Source: Solitalea longa (GTDB lineage: Bacteria; Bacteroidota; Bacteroidia; Sphingobacteriales; Sphingobacteriaceae). From it: a stretch of 64,000 nt of DNA. Position numbers and translations under genes: made by a program. The stretch lies in the NCBI RefSeq assembly GCF_002920915.1, contig NZ_PQVF01000004.1:1-64000 (forward strand). The letters run 5' to 3'. The notes beneath the pieces are model-generated. The model did not search any database. It was not told the DNA's origin and was given only the letters and a program-made list of their open reading frames with translations. Shown one piece after another: positions 26,702 through 35,864 of this stretch (its first letter is position 1; each line of letters opens with the position of its first letter).

Positions 26702-26933
26702 AACGTTTTTAATAATACTATTTCAATTATGCTGCCAGTTGAACAAGTCAATTGATTAAGATAGAGGTATTTAGGAACGAGATAAGTGGAGGGTTTTTCT
26801 ACGAAACGTGGAATAGTGTAGATGTAAGGGATCATTTTAGTAACCAATACTGGCATATAAGCTCTGTTTGATCAAAGGCATGATATTTACGCTGCTACCT
26901 ATGAGCTCATAAACAAAATAAATTAATTAAGTT

Positions 26934-27401
26934 ATGGAAACAGCAAATAAAACCACCATCGTTTCGGCGTTAAACGATCTGGTAAAAACGAATAACGACA
27001 GGTATATGGGATATCAAAAAGCCTTAAGCATTACACATAATGAATCTTTAAAACCCATATTTCAAAAATTAGCGATGGATAGTTCAAAAAATATCAATGA
27101 GCTATCAGACCTTATTCTACAGATCAATGGTAAACCCATCGAAGACAGCAGTGTAGCAGGTAAGTTTTACCGTGCCTGGATGGATGTGAAAGCAATGTTT
27201 ACCGGAAATGATGATCATACCTTATTGTCTGACTGTGAATATGGCGAGGACATGGCTTTGAAAGCATATGACTCGGTTGACGATTCAAATGACCTATCAA
27301 TGAGTGATCCGGCAAGCATGTTATTGGATAATCAACGTTCACGAATAAAGGACGGTCATGAAACCATTAAAAGCTTAAGAGACAATTCCAAGGCGTTTTA
27401 A
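26934..27401 (+). CDS. DUF2383 (PA2169-type) four-helix-bundle protein
   Basis: The 155-aa protein is a ferritin-like helical bundle of the DUF2383 family. Typical segments are LNDLVKTNNDRYMGYQKAL, KLAMDSSKNINELSDLI and DCEYGEDMALKAYD. The family is common in general-stress loci; its substrate and metal content are not established. It is the first gene of a plus-strand run with an SDR dehydrogenase 51 bases downstream, with a hairpin between them. TGGCATA occurs at 26851 but 83 bases from the ATG, so it may not belong to this gene. A second, divergent relative lies at 37563. Confidence 0.9.
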   Translation: METANKTTIVSALNDLVKTNNDRYMGYQKALSITHNESLKPIFQKLAMDSSKNINELSDLILQINGKPIEDSSVAGKFYRAWMDVKAMFTGNDDHTLLSDCEYGEDMALKAYDSVDDSNDLSMSDPASMLLDNQRSRIKDGHETIKSLRDNSKAF

Positions 27402-27408
27402 TTTAATG

Positions 27409-27439
27409 AACAGGGACTTATTAATAATAAGTCCCTGTT
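27409..27439 (+). terminator. Hairpin between DUF2383 and SDR genes
   Basis: A perfect 14-bp stem (AACAGGGACTTATT and its complement) with loop AAT. The plus strand has no clear T-run after it, so it may be a weak terminator, an attenuator, or an mRNA-stabilising element at the end of the DUF2383 transcript. The SDR ATG begins 14 bases after the stem. Confidence 0.55.
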
Positions 27440-27452
27440 AAATCATACTAGA

Positions 27453-28313
27453 ATGGAAGAAAATAAGAAAAGACCTATACGGCCTGAACAGGAACAGTCT
27501 CAGCAACCTGGAATTGAAAGCGAGATGAAACCACAGCCAAAATTTGAAGGTAATGAAATAGAGCAAAAACTGACTGGTAAGGTAACCTATATTTCAGGTG
27601 GTGATAGCGGCATTGGAAGAGCTATAGCCGTTTTATTTGCAAAACATGGTTCTGATATCGCTATCTCTTACTTCAGTGAACATAACGATGCTAAAAAGAC
27701 TAAAGAAGAAGTTGAAAAACAAGGTGTTAAATGTTTGTTAATAGATGGAGATTTAAAAGAAGAGTCGTTTTGCAAGCATTCAATTCAATTAACGGTCAAA
27801 ACCTTTGGAAGACTAGATGTATTAATTAACAATGCGGCTGTACAATATCCACAAAAAGACCTGAAAAATATCAGCGCTGATCAGCTAACAGAAACATTCC
27901 AAACTAACATTTTCGCAATGTTCTATCTCACTATTGAAGCGTTGAACTATTTAAACGAAGGTTCCACCATTATTAATACAACATCCGTAACCGCATACCG
28001 AGGAAGTGCACATTTAATTGATTATGCTTCAACCAAGGGAGCTATTGTAGCATTTACCCGATCGCTTTCTGCAGCTTTGGCTGATAAAAAAATAAGAGTT
28101 AATGCAGTTGCCCCCGGCCCAATTTGGACACCTTTAATACCTGCAAGCTTTGATAAAAAAGAAGTAAGTGAATTTGGTTCGAATGTTCCGCTAAAAAGGG
28201 CTGGAGAACCGGAGGAAGTGGCACCATCCTATCTGTTTTTGGCCAGCAATGACTCCACTTATATGACGGGGCAAATATTACATCCAAATGGCGGCGAAAT
28301 TGTGAATGGCTGA
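27453..28313 (+). CDS. SDR-family oxidoreductase (stress-island type)
   Basis: The 286-aa protein is a short-chain dehydrogenase with an N-terminal extension rich in Gln/Pro/Glu (RPEQEQSQQPGIESEMKPQP), typical of the YghA/GsiB-neighbour subgroup found with general-stress genes. NAD(P) binding is shown by YISGGDSGIGRAIAVLF and VLINNAAVQYP. The catalytic residues are Ser in NTTSVTAY and Tyr/Lys in DYASTKGAI. The end VAPSYLFLASNDSTYMTGQ is normal. The substrate is unknown. It lies 51 bases downstream of the DUF2383 gene. Confidence 0.93.
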   Translation: MEENKKRPIRPEQEQSQQPGIESEMKPQPKFEGNEIEQKLTGKVTYISGGDSGIGRAIAVLFAKHGSDIAISYFSEHNDAKKTKEEVEKQGVKCLLIDGDLKEESFCKHSIQLTVKTFGRLDVLINNAAVQYPQKDLKNISADQLTETFQTNIFAMFYLTIEALNYLNEGSTIINTTSVTAYRGSAHLIDYASTKGAIVAFTRSLSAALADKKIRVNAVAPGPIWTPLIPASFDKKEVSEFGSNVPLKRAGEPEEVAPSYLFLASNDSTYMTGQILHPNGGEIVNG

Positions 28314-28534
28314 TCGGGATTTTTTAGGTAATGGTATTTAGCCATCGTCATCCCTCTATACTATGGTACATTAATTGAGAAACATACATTGCTAAAAATC
28401 ATTTGATTATATTACAGATAATAGAGAACAGTGCGAATAAATTGCTCTTCTTTCTGTTTTATTTGAATTGATCTTTATCTGTAAAGCTGAGGTGATTTAA
28501 TCTCACTTTGTACAAATGACTTTAAGCCGAGTAT

Positions 28535-29965
28535 ATGTTTAAATTTTTAAATACATTTCAACGAATACGTAATGGCTTTATCCTATCAATTGTATTATTG
28601 ATAATTACCTCCTTATTATCCTTCCTCATTTGCATTTCCTTTTTTCAAAATATAAGAATGATCAATCAAACCGCAGCGGCCATCAGCCAGTTTCAGGAAA
28701 TAAAATTGGTATTGAAACAAACTGAATCGAACATCCGGGCTTTTGCACTTAGCACTGATTCGGTGTATTTGATTCCATCAATTGCGGAACAACAAGATCA
28801 GATCTCAACTAATTTATTATCCATTCAGAAAAGTGGTCAATTGGATGATTTAGCCCCTAAAAGTATTTCTGTACTAAAGAATAAGATTGATTCTCGCTTT
28901 GCTTTTTGGAAAAAGGTCATCACAGAGCCTGATTGTTTGAAAAACAAAGAATGTTACTCTGAAGATAATCGGCAAATGAATGAACTCGAACTTCTATTTA
29001 ATTCGATCATTTATGACCATAAGAAACTACTTTTGGAGCAAAACAGGATTTATAACAACTATACTGAGTATTTAATTCCTGTCATTCTAATTACCTCATT
29101 GCTGGGCATAATCATTTCCTTTATTTCATACATGGGTTTAAAAAATGACCTTAAAGTTAAAGTGGAGAATCTGACCCAGTTAAATAACTTAAAAACCGAG
29201 CTTGAATTTAAAGTCAATTCATTAAACCGTTCCAATTACGAATTGGATCAGTTTGCTTACGTTGCTTCACATGACTTGCAGGAACCTTTGCGAAAAATAA
29301 TTTCGTTTAGCGAGGTACTGATTCATGAAAAAGATTCGAAATTAAGTAGTACTGCCACCAGTTATTTAGGAGTTATTAGCAAAGCTTCGGTACGTATGAA
29401 ACGGCTTATTGAAGACCTGCTGGAGTATTCCCGACTTTCGCAAACTTCTGCCCACGAATACGAGGAGATTGAGTTGGAAATAATGCTTGTTGGTATTTTA
29501 AAAGATCTTGAAATTCCTATAAAAGAGAAACAGGTTGATATAAGCTTATCTAAATTACCACCAATTTGGGGTATTAAATTTCAATTAAATCAGTTATTTC
29601 TTAACTTAATATCAAATTCTCTGAAATATTCTTCTCCAAACCGGTTACCGATCATCAAAATCAATCATCAAATTATTAATGGGAATTTAATTTTCGACTT
29701 TAGTGCACACGCCAGCGAACAATATTGCAAAATTGAAGTAATTGACAACGGTATTGGTTTCGAAGAAAAATATGCACAAGATATTTTTATGATTTTCAAT
29801 CGTTTACATAGCAGGCATGAATATGAAGGTACAGGCATTGGCTTATCCATTTGTAAACGGGTGGTTGAAAATCACAAAGGTTTTATACAGGCATTTGGCC
29901 ATGAAAACGAAGGAGCCATGTTTAGAGTTTATTTACCAATAAAACCAATAAATCACTATGCTTAA
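28535..29965 (+). CDS. Membrane sensor histidine kinase
   Basis: The 476-aa protein has a first membrane segment at ~17-40, an extracytoplasmic helical region (~45-180; CHASE3-like, with TESNIRAFALSTDS), and a second membrane segment at ~183-203. The HisKA domain has the H-box ASHDLQEPLRKI with His246. The HATPase part has LNLISNSLKYSSP and IDNGIGF, and ends GTGIGLSICKRVVENHKG. Its 3' end overlaps the next gene by 8 bases; the downstream partner has a receiver domain, so phosphate may pass between them. The ligand is unknown. The gene stands between the SDR and end-joining operons. Confidence 0.93.
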   Translation: MFKFLNTFQRIRNGFILSIVLLIITSLLSFLICISFFQNIRMINQTAAAISQFQEIKLVLKQTESNIRAFALSTDSVYLIPSIAEQQDQISTNLLSIQKSGQLDDLAPKSISVLKNKIDSRFAFWKKVITEPDCLKNKECYSEDNRQMNELELLFNSIIYDHKKLLLEQNRIYNNYTEYLIPVILITSLLGIIISFISYMGLKNDLKVKVENLTQLNNLKTELEFKVNSLNRSNYELDQFAYVASHDLQEPLRKIISFSEVLIHEKDSKLSSTATSYLGVISKASVRMKRLIEDLLEYSRLSQTSAHEYEEIELEIMLVGILKDLEIPIKEKQVDISLSKLPPIWGIKFQLNQLFLNLISNSLKYSSPNRLPIIKINHQIINGNLIFDFSAHASEQYCKIEVIDNGIGFEEKYAQDIFMIFNRLHSRHEYEGTGIGLSICKRVVENHKGFIQAFGHENEGAMFRVYLPIKPINHYA

Positions 29966-31418
29966 TTACATTACAATTGTGATCATTGATGATGATGAAG
30001 ATGATTTTTTGCTAACTAAGCATTATTTAGATAGTGTTCCGGCGCAAAAGTATTTGGTTAAACGGGCGGCGAATTATGATGAGGCGCTTATGTTTTTTGC
30101 GGAAGATGATATTGATGTTTTCCTGGTCGACTATAAACTGGGAAAATACCGCGGTATAGATATTTTAAATATAGCTAAGGTTTATGATGTGAATGCCCCA
30201 TTTATTATCGTAACCGGCAAAGGCAATATAAACATTGATAAAGAGGCAATGCGGGCCGGTGCCTCCGACTACCTTATAAAAGACGAACTCTCGCCCAGTA
30301 TTTTAGAGCGCTCTATCCGTTACAGCATCGAACGTTTTAATCAGCTTAAAGTAATTGAAAATAAAGAAAAGAAGTACAAAGAAATATTTGAGAAATCGGG
30401 AGATGTTATTCTTTTAACAGATCATTCGGGTAAAATATTGGATGCCAACCCAAGTGCAATAAAAAAATTTGAAAAAAGCCGTGAAGAACTGCTCAACCTC
30501 AGGATCCTGCACCTTATTGAAGATCGGGAGCAATTGCATTTTTGGGAACGGGTAATAACACGGCAAATTCAGGGTGAGGTATTTAATTTCTACTCCCCTC
30601 CTATGAGTAAGCGCTTATTAGGTCTCATCAGTTTTAATGAGCAAGGTGAACATAGTTATCAGTTTATCATTCACGATGTAACCAAGATCTCGGTAAAGGA
30701 AAAGGAAAAAAGAGAAGAAGAGAAATTTATTGCCACAGGCCGTATTGCCCGGGTTATTGCCCATGAAGTAAAAAACCCTCTCACCAATATCAATTTTGCG
30801 GTTAGTGAACTTAAAAGCACCAGCAAAACCACCGAAAAAGGCGTGTTAATAGATATAATTGAACGCAATTGTTACAGGATAAACAGTTTGATCAATGAAT
30901 TACTAACCTCTACAAAGTTTTCTAAACTGTATTTGAACAAGCACAATATCAACCAATTGATCAGCGAAACCATTGATCTGGCCAAGGATACCGCAGAACA
31001 AAGTAACGTAGTTATTAAACAGTCATTATCAACTATTGAGGACTTTTTTATTGATGCAGATAAGATTAAGGTGGCTCTGCTAAACATTATCATTAATGCC
31101 ATTGAAGCTGTTGAAAATGATAATGGCGAAGTTCATATTGCATCAACTTATGAAAATAATAAAGTGATAATTACAGTTAGCGACAATGGAAAAGGCATTA
31201 AAAAAGAAAACCTGCACAAGCTGTTTGAAGCCTTTTATACCGAAAATAAATTGGGCGGTACAGGATTGGGGTTAACCACCACCCAAAATATTTTATTAAG
31301 CCATGAAGGATCGATCGATGTGGAAAGTGAAGAAGGCGTTGGATCTACATTTACCATCACCTTGCAACCTATGCAACTTTTGGAACTGTACAGTTCTATG
31401 AATGAAGTAGATCAGTAG
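29958..31418 (+). CDS. Receiver-PAS-histidine kinase hybrid
   Basis: The 486-aa protein has an N-terminal receiver (VIIDDDEDDF acidic pocket, Asp58 in FLVDYKLG, IIVTG, and LIKD Lys), a PAS domain at ~140-245, and a kinase core with H-box IAHEVKNPLTNI (His269) and HATPase motifs (LLNIIINAIEA, VSDNGKGI, GGTGLGLTTTQNI). There is no membrane segment. The receiver-first order means it probably takes phosphate from another kinase, most likely the overlapping upstream gene (8-base overlap), and changes its own kinase output. Its own partner is not in the window. Confidence 0.93.
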   Translation: MLNYITIVIIDDDEDDFLLTKHYLDSVPAQKYLVKRAANYDEALMFFAEDDIDVFLVDYKLGKYRGIDILNIAKVYDVNAPFIIVTGKGNINIDKEAMRAGASDYLIKDELSPSILERSIRYSIERFNQLKVIENKEKKYKEIFEKSGDVILLTDHSGKILDANPSAIKKFEKSREELLNLRILHLIEDREQLHFWERVITRQIQGEVFNFYSPPMSKRLLGLISFNEQGEHSYQFIIHDVTKISVKEKEKREEEKFIATGRIARVIAHEVKNPLTNINFAVSELKSTSKTTEKGVLIDIIERNCYRINSLINELLTSTKFSKLYLNKHNINQLISETIDLAKDTAEQSNVVIKQSLSTIEDFFIDADKIKVALLNIIINAIEAVENDNGEVHIASTYENNKVIITVSDNGKGIKKENLHKLFEAFYTENKLGGTGLGLTTTQNILLSHEGSIDVESEEGVGSTFTITLQPMQLLELYSSMNEVDQ

Positions 31419-31539
31419 TGTTTGAACCCCATTTTGGGTAAGTTCATCCTTTTAAGATTAAACTACTGATCAGCCTGAATTGGCCCTCCTAAGGTACATA
31501 AGATCATAAAATGATTTATTAACGCTTGTTATTCCTCAA

Positions 31540-31558
31540 CTGGCATAAGTATTTCATT
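31540..31558 (+). promoter_or_regulatory. Shared stress promoter motif, copy 1
   Basis: CTGGCATAAGTATTTCATT lies 41 bases (from the first T of TGGCATA) upstream of the YtxH ATG and so controls the YtxH-Ku-LigD unit. It matches the same TGGCATA-N4-TTTCATT pattern as the copies at 36500 and 38234. The GG-to-TTxC spacing equals that of sigma-54 -24/-12 promoters (TGGCAC-N5-TTGC), but with T instead of G at -13. Confidence 0.6.
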
Positions 31559-31581
31559 ATCAGTTCTAAAATAAAGATCAT

Positions 31582-31809
31582 ATGGATACTACTAAAACAG
31601 CGATGGCTTTTTTTGCCGGATTGGCAGTGGGAGCTACATTAGGAGCATTATTGTCACCTGAAAAGGGATCAGATTTACGTGCTGATATAAAAGACAAGCT
31701 TGGAAAAACCATCAAAGATACTGCTGACCAGGTTAAAAGATCAGTAAAAAAAGGTATTGATGAATTCTCATCGGGTTTTACAAGTACCGAAGAAGAGTTT
31801 CGCTCCTAA
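31582..31809 (+). CDS. YtxH-family small membrane-associated protein
   Basis: The 75-aa protein has an N-terminal hydrophobic Gly/Ala-rich segment (AMAFFAGLAVGATLGALLSP) followed by a helix with KGSDLRADIKDKLGKTIKDT and an acidic end. This is the YtxH family, common in Gram-positive and Bacteroidetes stress loci, with no established activity. It is likely anchored to the inner membrane with the helix in the cytoplasm. It is the first gene of the unit that continues with Ku 18 bases later. Confidence 0.9.
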   Translation: MDTTKTAMAFFAGLAVGATLGALLSPEKGSDLRADIKDKLGKTIKDTADQVKRSVKKGIDEFSSGFTSTEEEFRS

Positions 31810-31827
31810 ACCTCAATTTATACACTG

Positions 31828-32604
31828 ATGAAAGCGATTTGGAAAGGTAGTATTGGTTTCGGGTTGGTAAACATTCCCGTGAAGCTATTTAGCGCCATCC
31901 AGACAAGCACACTTGATCTGGATATGCTCGACAGAAAAGACCACGCTCCTATTCGTTTTAAACGTGTAAATGAATTTTCGGGCAGAGAAGTAGATTGGGC
32001 CAATATTGTAAAAGGCTATAAGTTGAATGATGACTATGTTTTATTGGAAGAGACCGATTTTGAGGAAGCTTCACCAGAAAAAACAAAGATCATTGAGATA
32101 GAGAACTTTATTGAGCTTAAAAGTGTTGATCCGATCTATTTTGAAAATACCTATTATACCGAACCCGAAAAAGGTGGAATTAAAGCGTATTGGCTGCTCT
32201 ATGAGGCGCTAAAGAAAACGAAAAAAGCCGGTTTGTCGCGGTTTGTTTTACGCAGTACCGAAAACTTGTGTTTGATAAGACCAATGGAAATGGAAAATGT
32301 ACTGGCTATTCACAAAATCCGCTTTCCGGAAGAGATACGGTCTATTTCACCTCTAAACTTAGGCGACACCTCCTTAAGCAAAAAAGAAATGGATATGGCC
32401 TTGGAGTTGATCAAGCAATACACCTCTCCTTTTGATATCAAGGACTTTAAAGACACCTACACAGCAGCACTTTTAAAGATCATTAAGGCCAAAGCATCCG
32501 GAAAACGGCCTTCTATACGTAAGATCAAAGTATCAACAACCAAATCAGCCGATCTAACAGAACAATTGATCAAGAGCTTGTCGGCAAAGAAAAAGGTATC
32601 GTAA
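31828..32604 (+). CDS. ku: Non-homologous end-joining protein Ku
   Basis: The 258-aa protein is bacterial Ku, which binds DNA double-strand ends and recruits LigD. It begins MKAIWKGSIGFGLVNIPVKLF and continues through IRFKRVNEFSGREV, LYEALKKTKKAGLSRFVLR and LIRPMEMENVLAIHKIRFPEE. Its C-terminus is short and basic (SIRKIKVSTTK ... LSAKKKVS), as in minimal bacterial Ku. It ends one base before the LigD start, so the two are cotranslated. This places the repair operon with YtxH under the motif at 31540. Confidence 0.97.
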   Translation: MKAIWKGSIGFGLVNIPVKLFSAIQTSTLDLDMLDRKDHAPIRFKRVNEFSGREVDWANIVKGYKLNDDYVLLEETDFEEASPEKTKIIEIENFIELKSVDPIYFENTYYTEPEKGGIKAYWLLYEALKKTKKAGLSRFVLRSTENLCLIRPMEMENVLAIHKIRFPEEIRSISPLNLGDTSLSKKEMDMALELIKQYTSPFDIKDFKDTYTAALLKIIKAKASGKRPSIRKIKVSTTKSADLTEQLIKSLSAKKKVS

Positions 32605-35046
32605 ATGGCAAAGTTGCATGAGTATATTGAAAAGCGAGATTTTACCCGTACAAAAGAACCTAAAGGTGGAAGAAATACCGGATCTAAGCTGTCATTTGTA
32701 GTGCAGCGTCACCATGCATCTCATTTACATTACGATTTCAGGTTGGAGATGGAAGGTGTTTTAAAAAGCTGGGCCGTTCCTAAAGGTCCCTCATTAAACC
32801 CCGCAGATAAGCGGCTGGCCATTATGGTGGAAGACCACCCTTATGCCTACAAAGACTTTGAGGGTGAAATTGCGGCTGGAAATTATGGAGCCGGGAATGT
32901 GATAATTTGGGACGAAGGCTTTTATACTCCCTTAGGAAATCATGCTTCACCTGAAAAAGAACTGCTGAAAGAGCTAAAGGAAGGAAGTTTAAAAATAGTG
33001 CTGCACGGGAAAAGACTGAAAGGAGAATTTGCTCTTGTTAAATTGAAAAATGCCGAAGACAACTCATGGCTGCTGATTAAGCATAAAGATAAATTCGCCG
33101 TTGAGGATCCGTACAATAGCGAGGACTTTGTTTCAAAGGAAGTAAAACAAAAGAAAAATAGTACTTCAGATACTAAACCGATAAAAAAAAAGCCCGTTAA
33201 ACTGCCAGAAATTAAGCCTTTTGTGCCTATGCTGGCAAAACTGGGTGATAAACTTCCCGAATCATCAGACTGGCTTTTTGAACCTAAGTTAGATGGCTAC
33301 CGCATTGTAGCTGTTTCAAACGGTAATGGAACATGTAAACTGTTCAGCCGCAATTCCCTCGATTATTCCGAAAAATATAAGCAGATAGCAAGCATTCTGG
33401 CAAGTATTGACCGACCCTTTATTCTTGATGGCGAGGTTGTGAAAGAAGATGAAAAAGGAAATATCAGCTTTCATGCACTGCAACAATTTGGAAAAGACCC
33501 CAAAGGCAAGATCTATTATTATGTGTTTGATATCATTGCTTTAGATGAGCACGATCTCAGCGATTTGCCTTTGATCGATCGTAAAAAGATCCTGAAGGCT
33601 TTTACTTCCCACCTAAATGATCCTCAAGTTATTTTCACCCCTTATTTTGAAGATGATGGAGAAAAAATGCTTGACCTGGCTCGTAAGGAACATAAAGAGG
33701 GCATAATGGCTAAACGCTCGGATAGTACGTATCATACTCGAATAAGAACCGCCAACTGGCTTAAACTTAAAATTGATAAAGAGGATGAATTTATAATTGC
33801 CGGTTATACCGAACCTCGTTCGGGTAAGGAATATTTAGGTGCGTTTTTACTGGGTGAGTTTAAAAACGGGAAGTTAGTTTTTGCAGGAAAATGTGGTACC
33901 GGTTTGAATATAAAGGAAGAAAAGGAAATTTATAAAGAGCTAAAAAAATATGAACAAGAAGAATCGCCATTTTCGACCGTTGTAAAGAATGACACCCCTA
34001 TTCATTGGTTAAAACCCGAACTGGTGTGTACGGTCAAATATACCGAGCGAACTCCCTCCCGAAAGCTTCGTCATCCTGTTTTTAAAGCCCTACGAAATGA
34101 TAAAACCGCTGCAGATATGAAACCAGCTACAAGCACCATTCCTGATACCATTGAAAAAAAGATTGGCCGGTATAAACAAACACTTACCAACCAAAATAAG
34201 ATCTATTTTCCGAGTGGAATAACAAAAGGTCAGGTAATTGGATACTATGAAGAGATTGCGGAATATATTCTTCCCTATTTGAAGCAAAGACCACTGAGTT
34301 TGCATCGCCATCCGAATGGAATAAACGGTCCCAGTTTCTTTCATAAAGACATAGAAAGTAAATCATACAGCTGGCTTAAAACGGTTCCTATCCATTCAGA
34401 GAGTAACGATAAGGAAATTGATTATTTGGTTTGTAATGATGTTCAAACCTTGCTATACATGGTTAATTTGGGTTGTATTGAGATCAATCCCTGGTTATCA
34501 CGGTATCCTAAAATAGAGTTTCCTGATTTCCTTGTACTCGACCTTGATCCGGAAGATATTGGTTTTTCTCAAGTAATTGAAGTAGCTCAGGTTATCAATG
34601 GGTTCCTCAGTTCATTAAATATTCCTTCTTTTCCTAAAACCTCCGGTTCTACAGGTATCCATATTTATATTCATGTTGGAGCAAAATATCACTATGATAG
34701 TATAAAACTATTCGCCGAATGGCTGGCTAATCATATCCATGCAGAAATACCAGCTATCACGAGTATTGAAAGAAGCCCTAAAAAGCGCCAAAAAAAGATT
34801 TATATCGATTTTTTACAGAATAGAAAAGGACAAACGGTTGCTGCTCCATATAGCTTACGGCCAAAGCCCAACGCACCGGTATCGTGGCCATTGGCATGGA
34901 AGGAGGTAAATCAGCAATTAAATATGGATGATTATACCATTGCCAATGTTCCTGATCTGTTGAAAAATGGTTCTGATCCCTGGGCAACAATTTATGATTC
35001 AATAGTAAACATTGCAGCTTTATTGAAAAGCTTAGATAAAAAATAA
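32605..35046 (+). CDS. ligD: DNA ligase D (PE-ligase-polymerase)
   Basis: The 813-aa protein joins double-strand breaks with Ku. Domain order is phosphoesterase at ~30-170 (QRHHASHLHYDFRLE, WAVPKGPSL), ATP-dependent ligase at ~205-500 with the adenylated Lys228 in FEPKLDGYR, then the primase/polymerase at ~530-813 with the metal-binding DLDPED near 645 and SGSTGIHIYIH near 680. The order is that of the Pseudomonas-type enzyme, not of the Mycobacterium type (polymerase first). All three parts look intact. Confidence 0.97.
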   Translation: MAKLHEYIEKRDFTRTKEPKGGRNTGSKLSFVVQRHHASHLHYDFRLEMEGVLKSWAVPKGPSLNPADKRLAIMVEDHPYAYKDFEGEIAAGNYGAGNVIIWDEGFYTPLGNHASPEKELLKELKEGSLKIVLHGKRLKGEFALVKLKNAEDNSWLLIKHKDKFAVEDPYNSEDFVSKEVKQKKNSTSDTKPIKKKPVKLPEIKPFVPMLAKLGDKLPESSDWLFEPKLDGYRIVAVSNGNGTCKLFSRNSLDYSEKYKQIASILASIDRPFILDGEVVKEDEKGNISFHALQQFGKDPKGKIYYYVFDIIALDEHDLSDLPLIDRKKILKAFTSHLNDPQVIFTPYFEDDGEKMLDLARKEHKEGIMAKRSDSTYHTRIRTANWLKLKIDKEDEFIIAGYTEPRSGKEYLGAFLLGEFKNGKLVFAGKCGTGLNIKEEKEIYKELKKYEQEESPFSTVVKNDTPIHWLKPELVCTVKYTERTPSRKLRHPVFKALRNDKTAADMKPATSTIPDTIEKKIGRYKQTLTNQNKIYFPSGITKGQVIGYYEEIAEYILPYLKQRPLSLHRHPNGINGPSFFHKDIESKSYSWLKTVPIHSESNDKEIDYLVCNDVQTLLYMVNLGCIEINPWLSRYPKIEFPDFLVLDLDPEDIGFSQVIEVAQVINGFLSSLNIPSFPKTSGSTGIHIYIHVGAKYHYDSIKLFAEWLANHIHAEIPAITSIERSPKKRQKKIYIDFLQNRKGQTVAAPYSLRPKPNAPVSWPLAWKEVNQQLNMDDYTIANVPDLLKNGSDPWATIYDSIVNIAALLKSLDKK

Positions 35047-35072
35047 CCGAGCAATTTAGTTTGAAATAAAAA

Positions 35073-35096
35073 CCCGGAAAAATTTCTTTTCCCGGG
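35073..35096 (-). terminator. Terminator of the Lmo0937-like gene
   Basis: An inverted repeat (CCCGG-AAAA paired with TTTT-CCCGGG, one bulge) is followed on the minus strand by TTTTTATTTC. It is 52 bases after the stop of the minus-strand small membrane gene and 27 bases beyond the LigD stop, so it may also stop plus-strand transcripts less efficiently. Confidence 0.6.
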
Positions 35097-35147
35097 CCCA
35101 CAATTCACATTTAAAGTTTGTAAGCAGTTTACAAACCTTGGAAGATC

Positions 35148-35306
35148 TTAAATTTCTCTGTTAGCCCCCTTAATAAAGGTCAATAAAAAGGATATTAACG
35201 CAATAACTAACAGAATATGAATAATATTTCCTGCATGCCAAACGGTCATGCCTAACAGCCACCCTACTACCATGATAACTGCTATAATATACAATAGTGA
35301 TCTCAT
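35148..35306 (-). CDS. Lmo0937-family 52-aa membrane protein
   Basis: A short gene from ATG at 35306 to TAA at 35150-35148. It begins MRSLLYIIAVIMVVGWLLG, has a second hydrophobic segment (HILLVIALISFLLTFI) and a short polar end (KGANREI). This matches the Lmo0937 family of two-helix membrane proteins, a standard member of stress-gene islands in Bacteroidetes. Its activity is unknown. It is convergent with LigD. Confidence 0.88.
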   Translation of the reverse strand: MRSLLYIIAVIMVVGWLLGMTVWHAGNIIHILLVIALISFLLTFIKGANREI

Positions 35307-35864
35307 AATTGATATTTTTAGTAATTGATTAACTTTAAAGAAAGCCTATGATCATATTGTATCTATAGTCCCATAAGCTTTCCGTAACTAAGGAAAAAAA
35401 GGTTATTGACTCAATGTTCTCTTTGTCCAGCCATACTTGATCTACTGTATTAGTGCTTTGTGAATTGCTGATCATTAATTTGGGTATCGTCTTCATCCCA
35501 ATTGTAAAATCATTTATAAACTCTCTTTATCATTTTGTTAATTACCTATATGTTCCAAAGGCCACACCACCGGAATATTATTTACATTCTACATTGGGTA
35601 AAAAACGCATCAGTATTGCTATTAAAGAGCTTTTGTATTAGCAATAGATACTATATATAAGTTACTATTAAGCTAATTTTACTATTAAGCATATTAAATA
35701 AGACTTTAAACAGTTTAAGAACCCTGATTGAGATAGTGAGATATAAAATCTTTGGGGATAAAATTTGCCAGTTGCGGATTTATATAGCCGTTATTACGTA
35801 ATCATTTCTTACTTAACTAACAGGCCAGAAATCTTAAATCATTTTTAAAAGGTAAAATAATTAA
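35307..35864. other. Intergenic region with short direct repeat
   Basis: About 560 AT-rich bases without a convincing gene. A 62-codon open frame at 35453-35641 on the plus strand has no family resemblance and I treat it as chance. TTACTATTAAGC occurs twice in direct orientation (35662-35673 and 35679-35690). The region must hold the promoter of the Lmo0937-like gene at its left end. Confidence 0.4.

Noticed and set aside
26849-26860. TGGCATATAA as a fourth exact copy of the stress motif for the DUF2383 gene
   Set aside because: Only the first half matches; the second half (CTCTGTT) differs and the distance to the ATG is 83 bases, not 41-45.
35453-35641. 62-codon ORF in the 35.3-35.9 kb spacer as a gene
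   Set aside because: No family resemblance, no start signal and an AT-rich composition that easily gives open frames.
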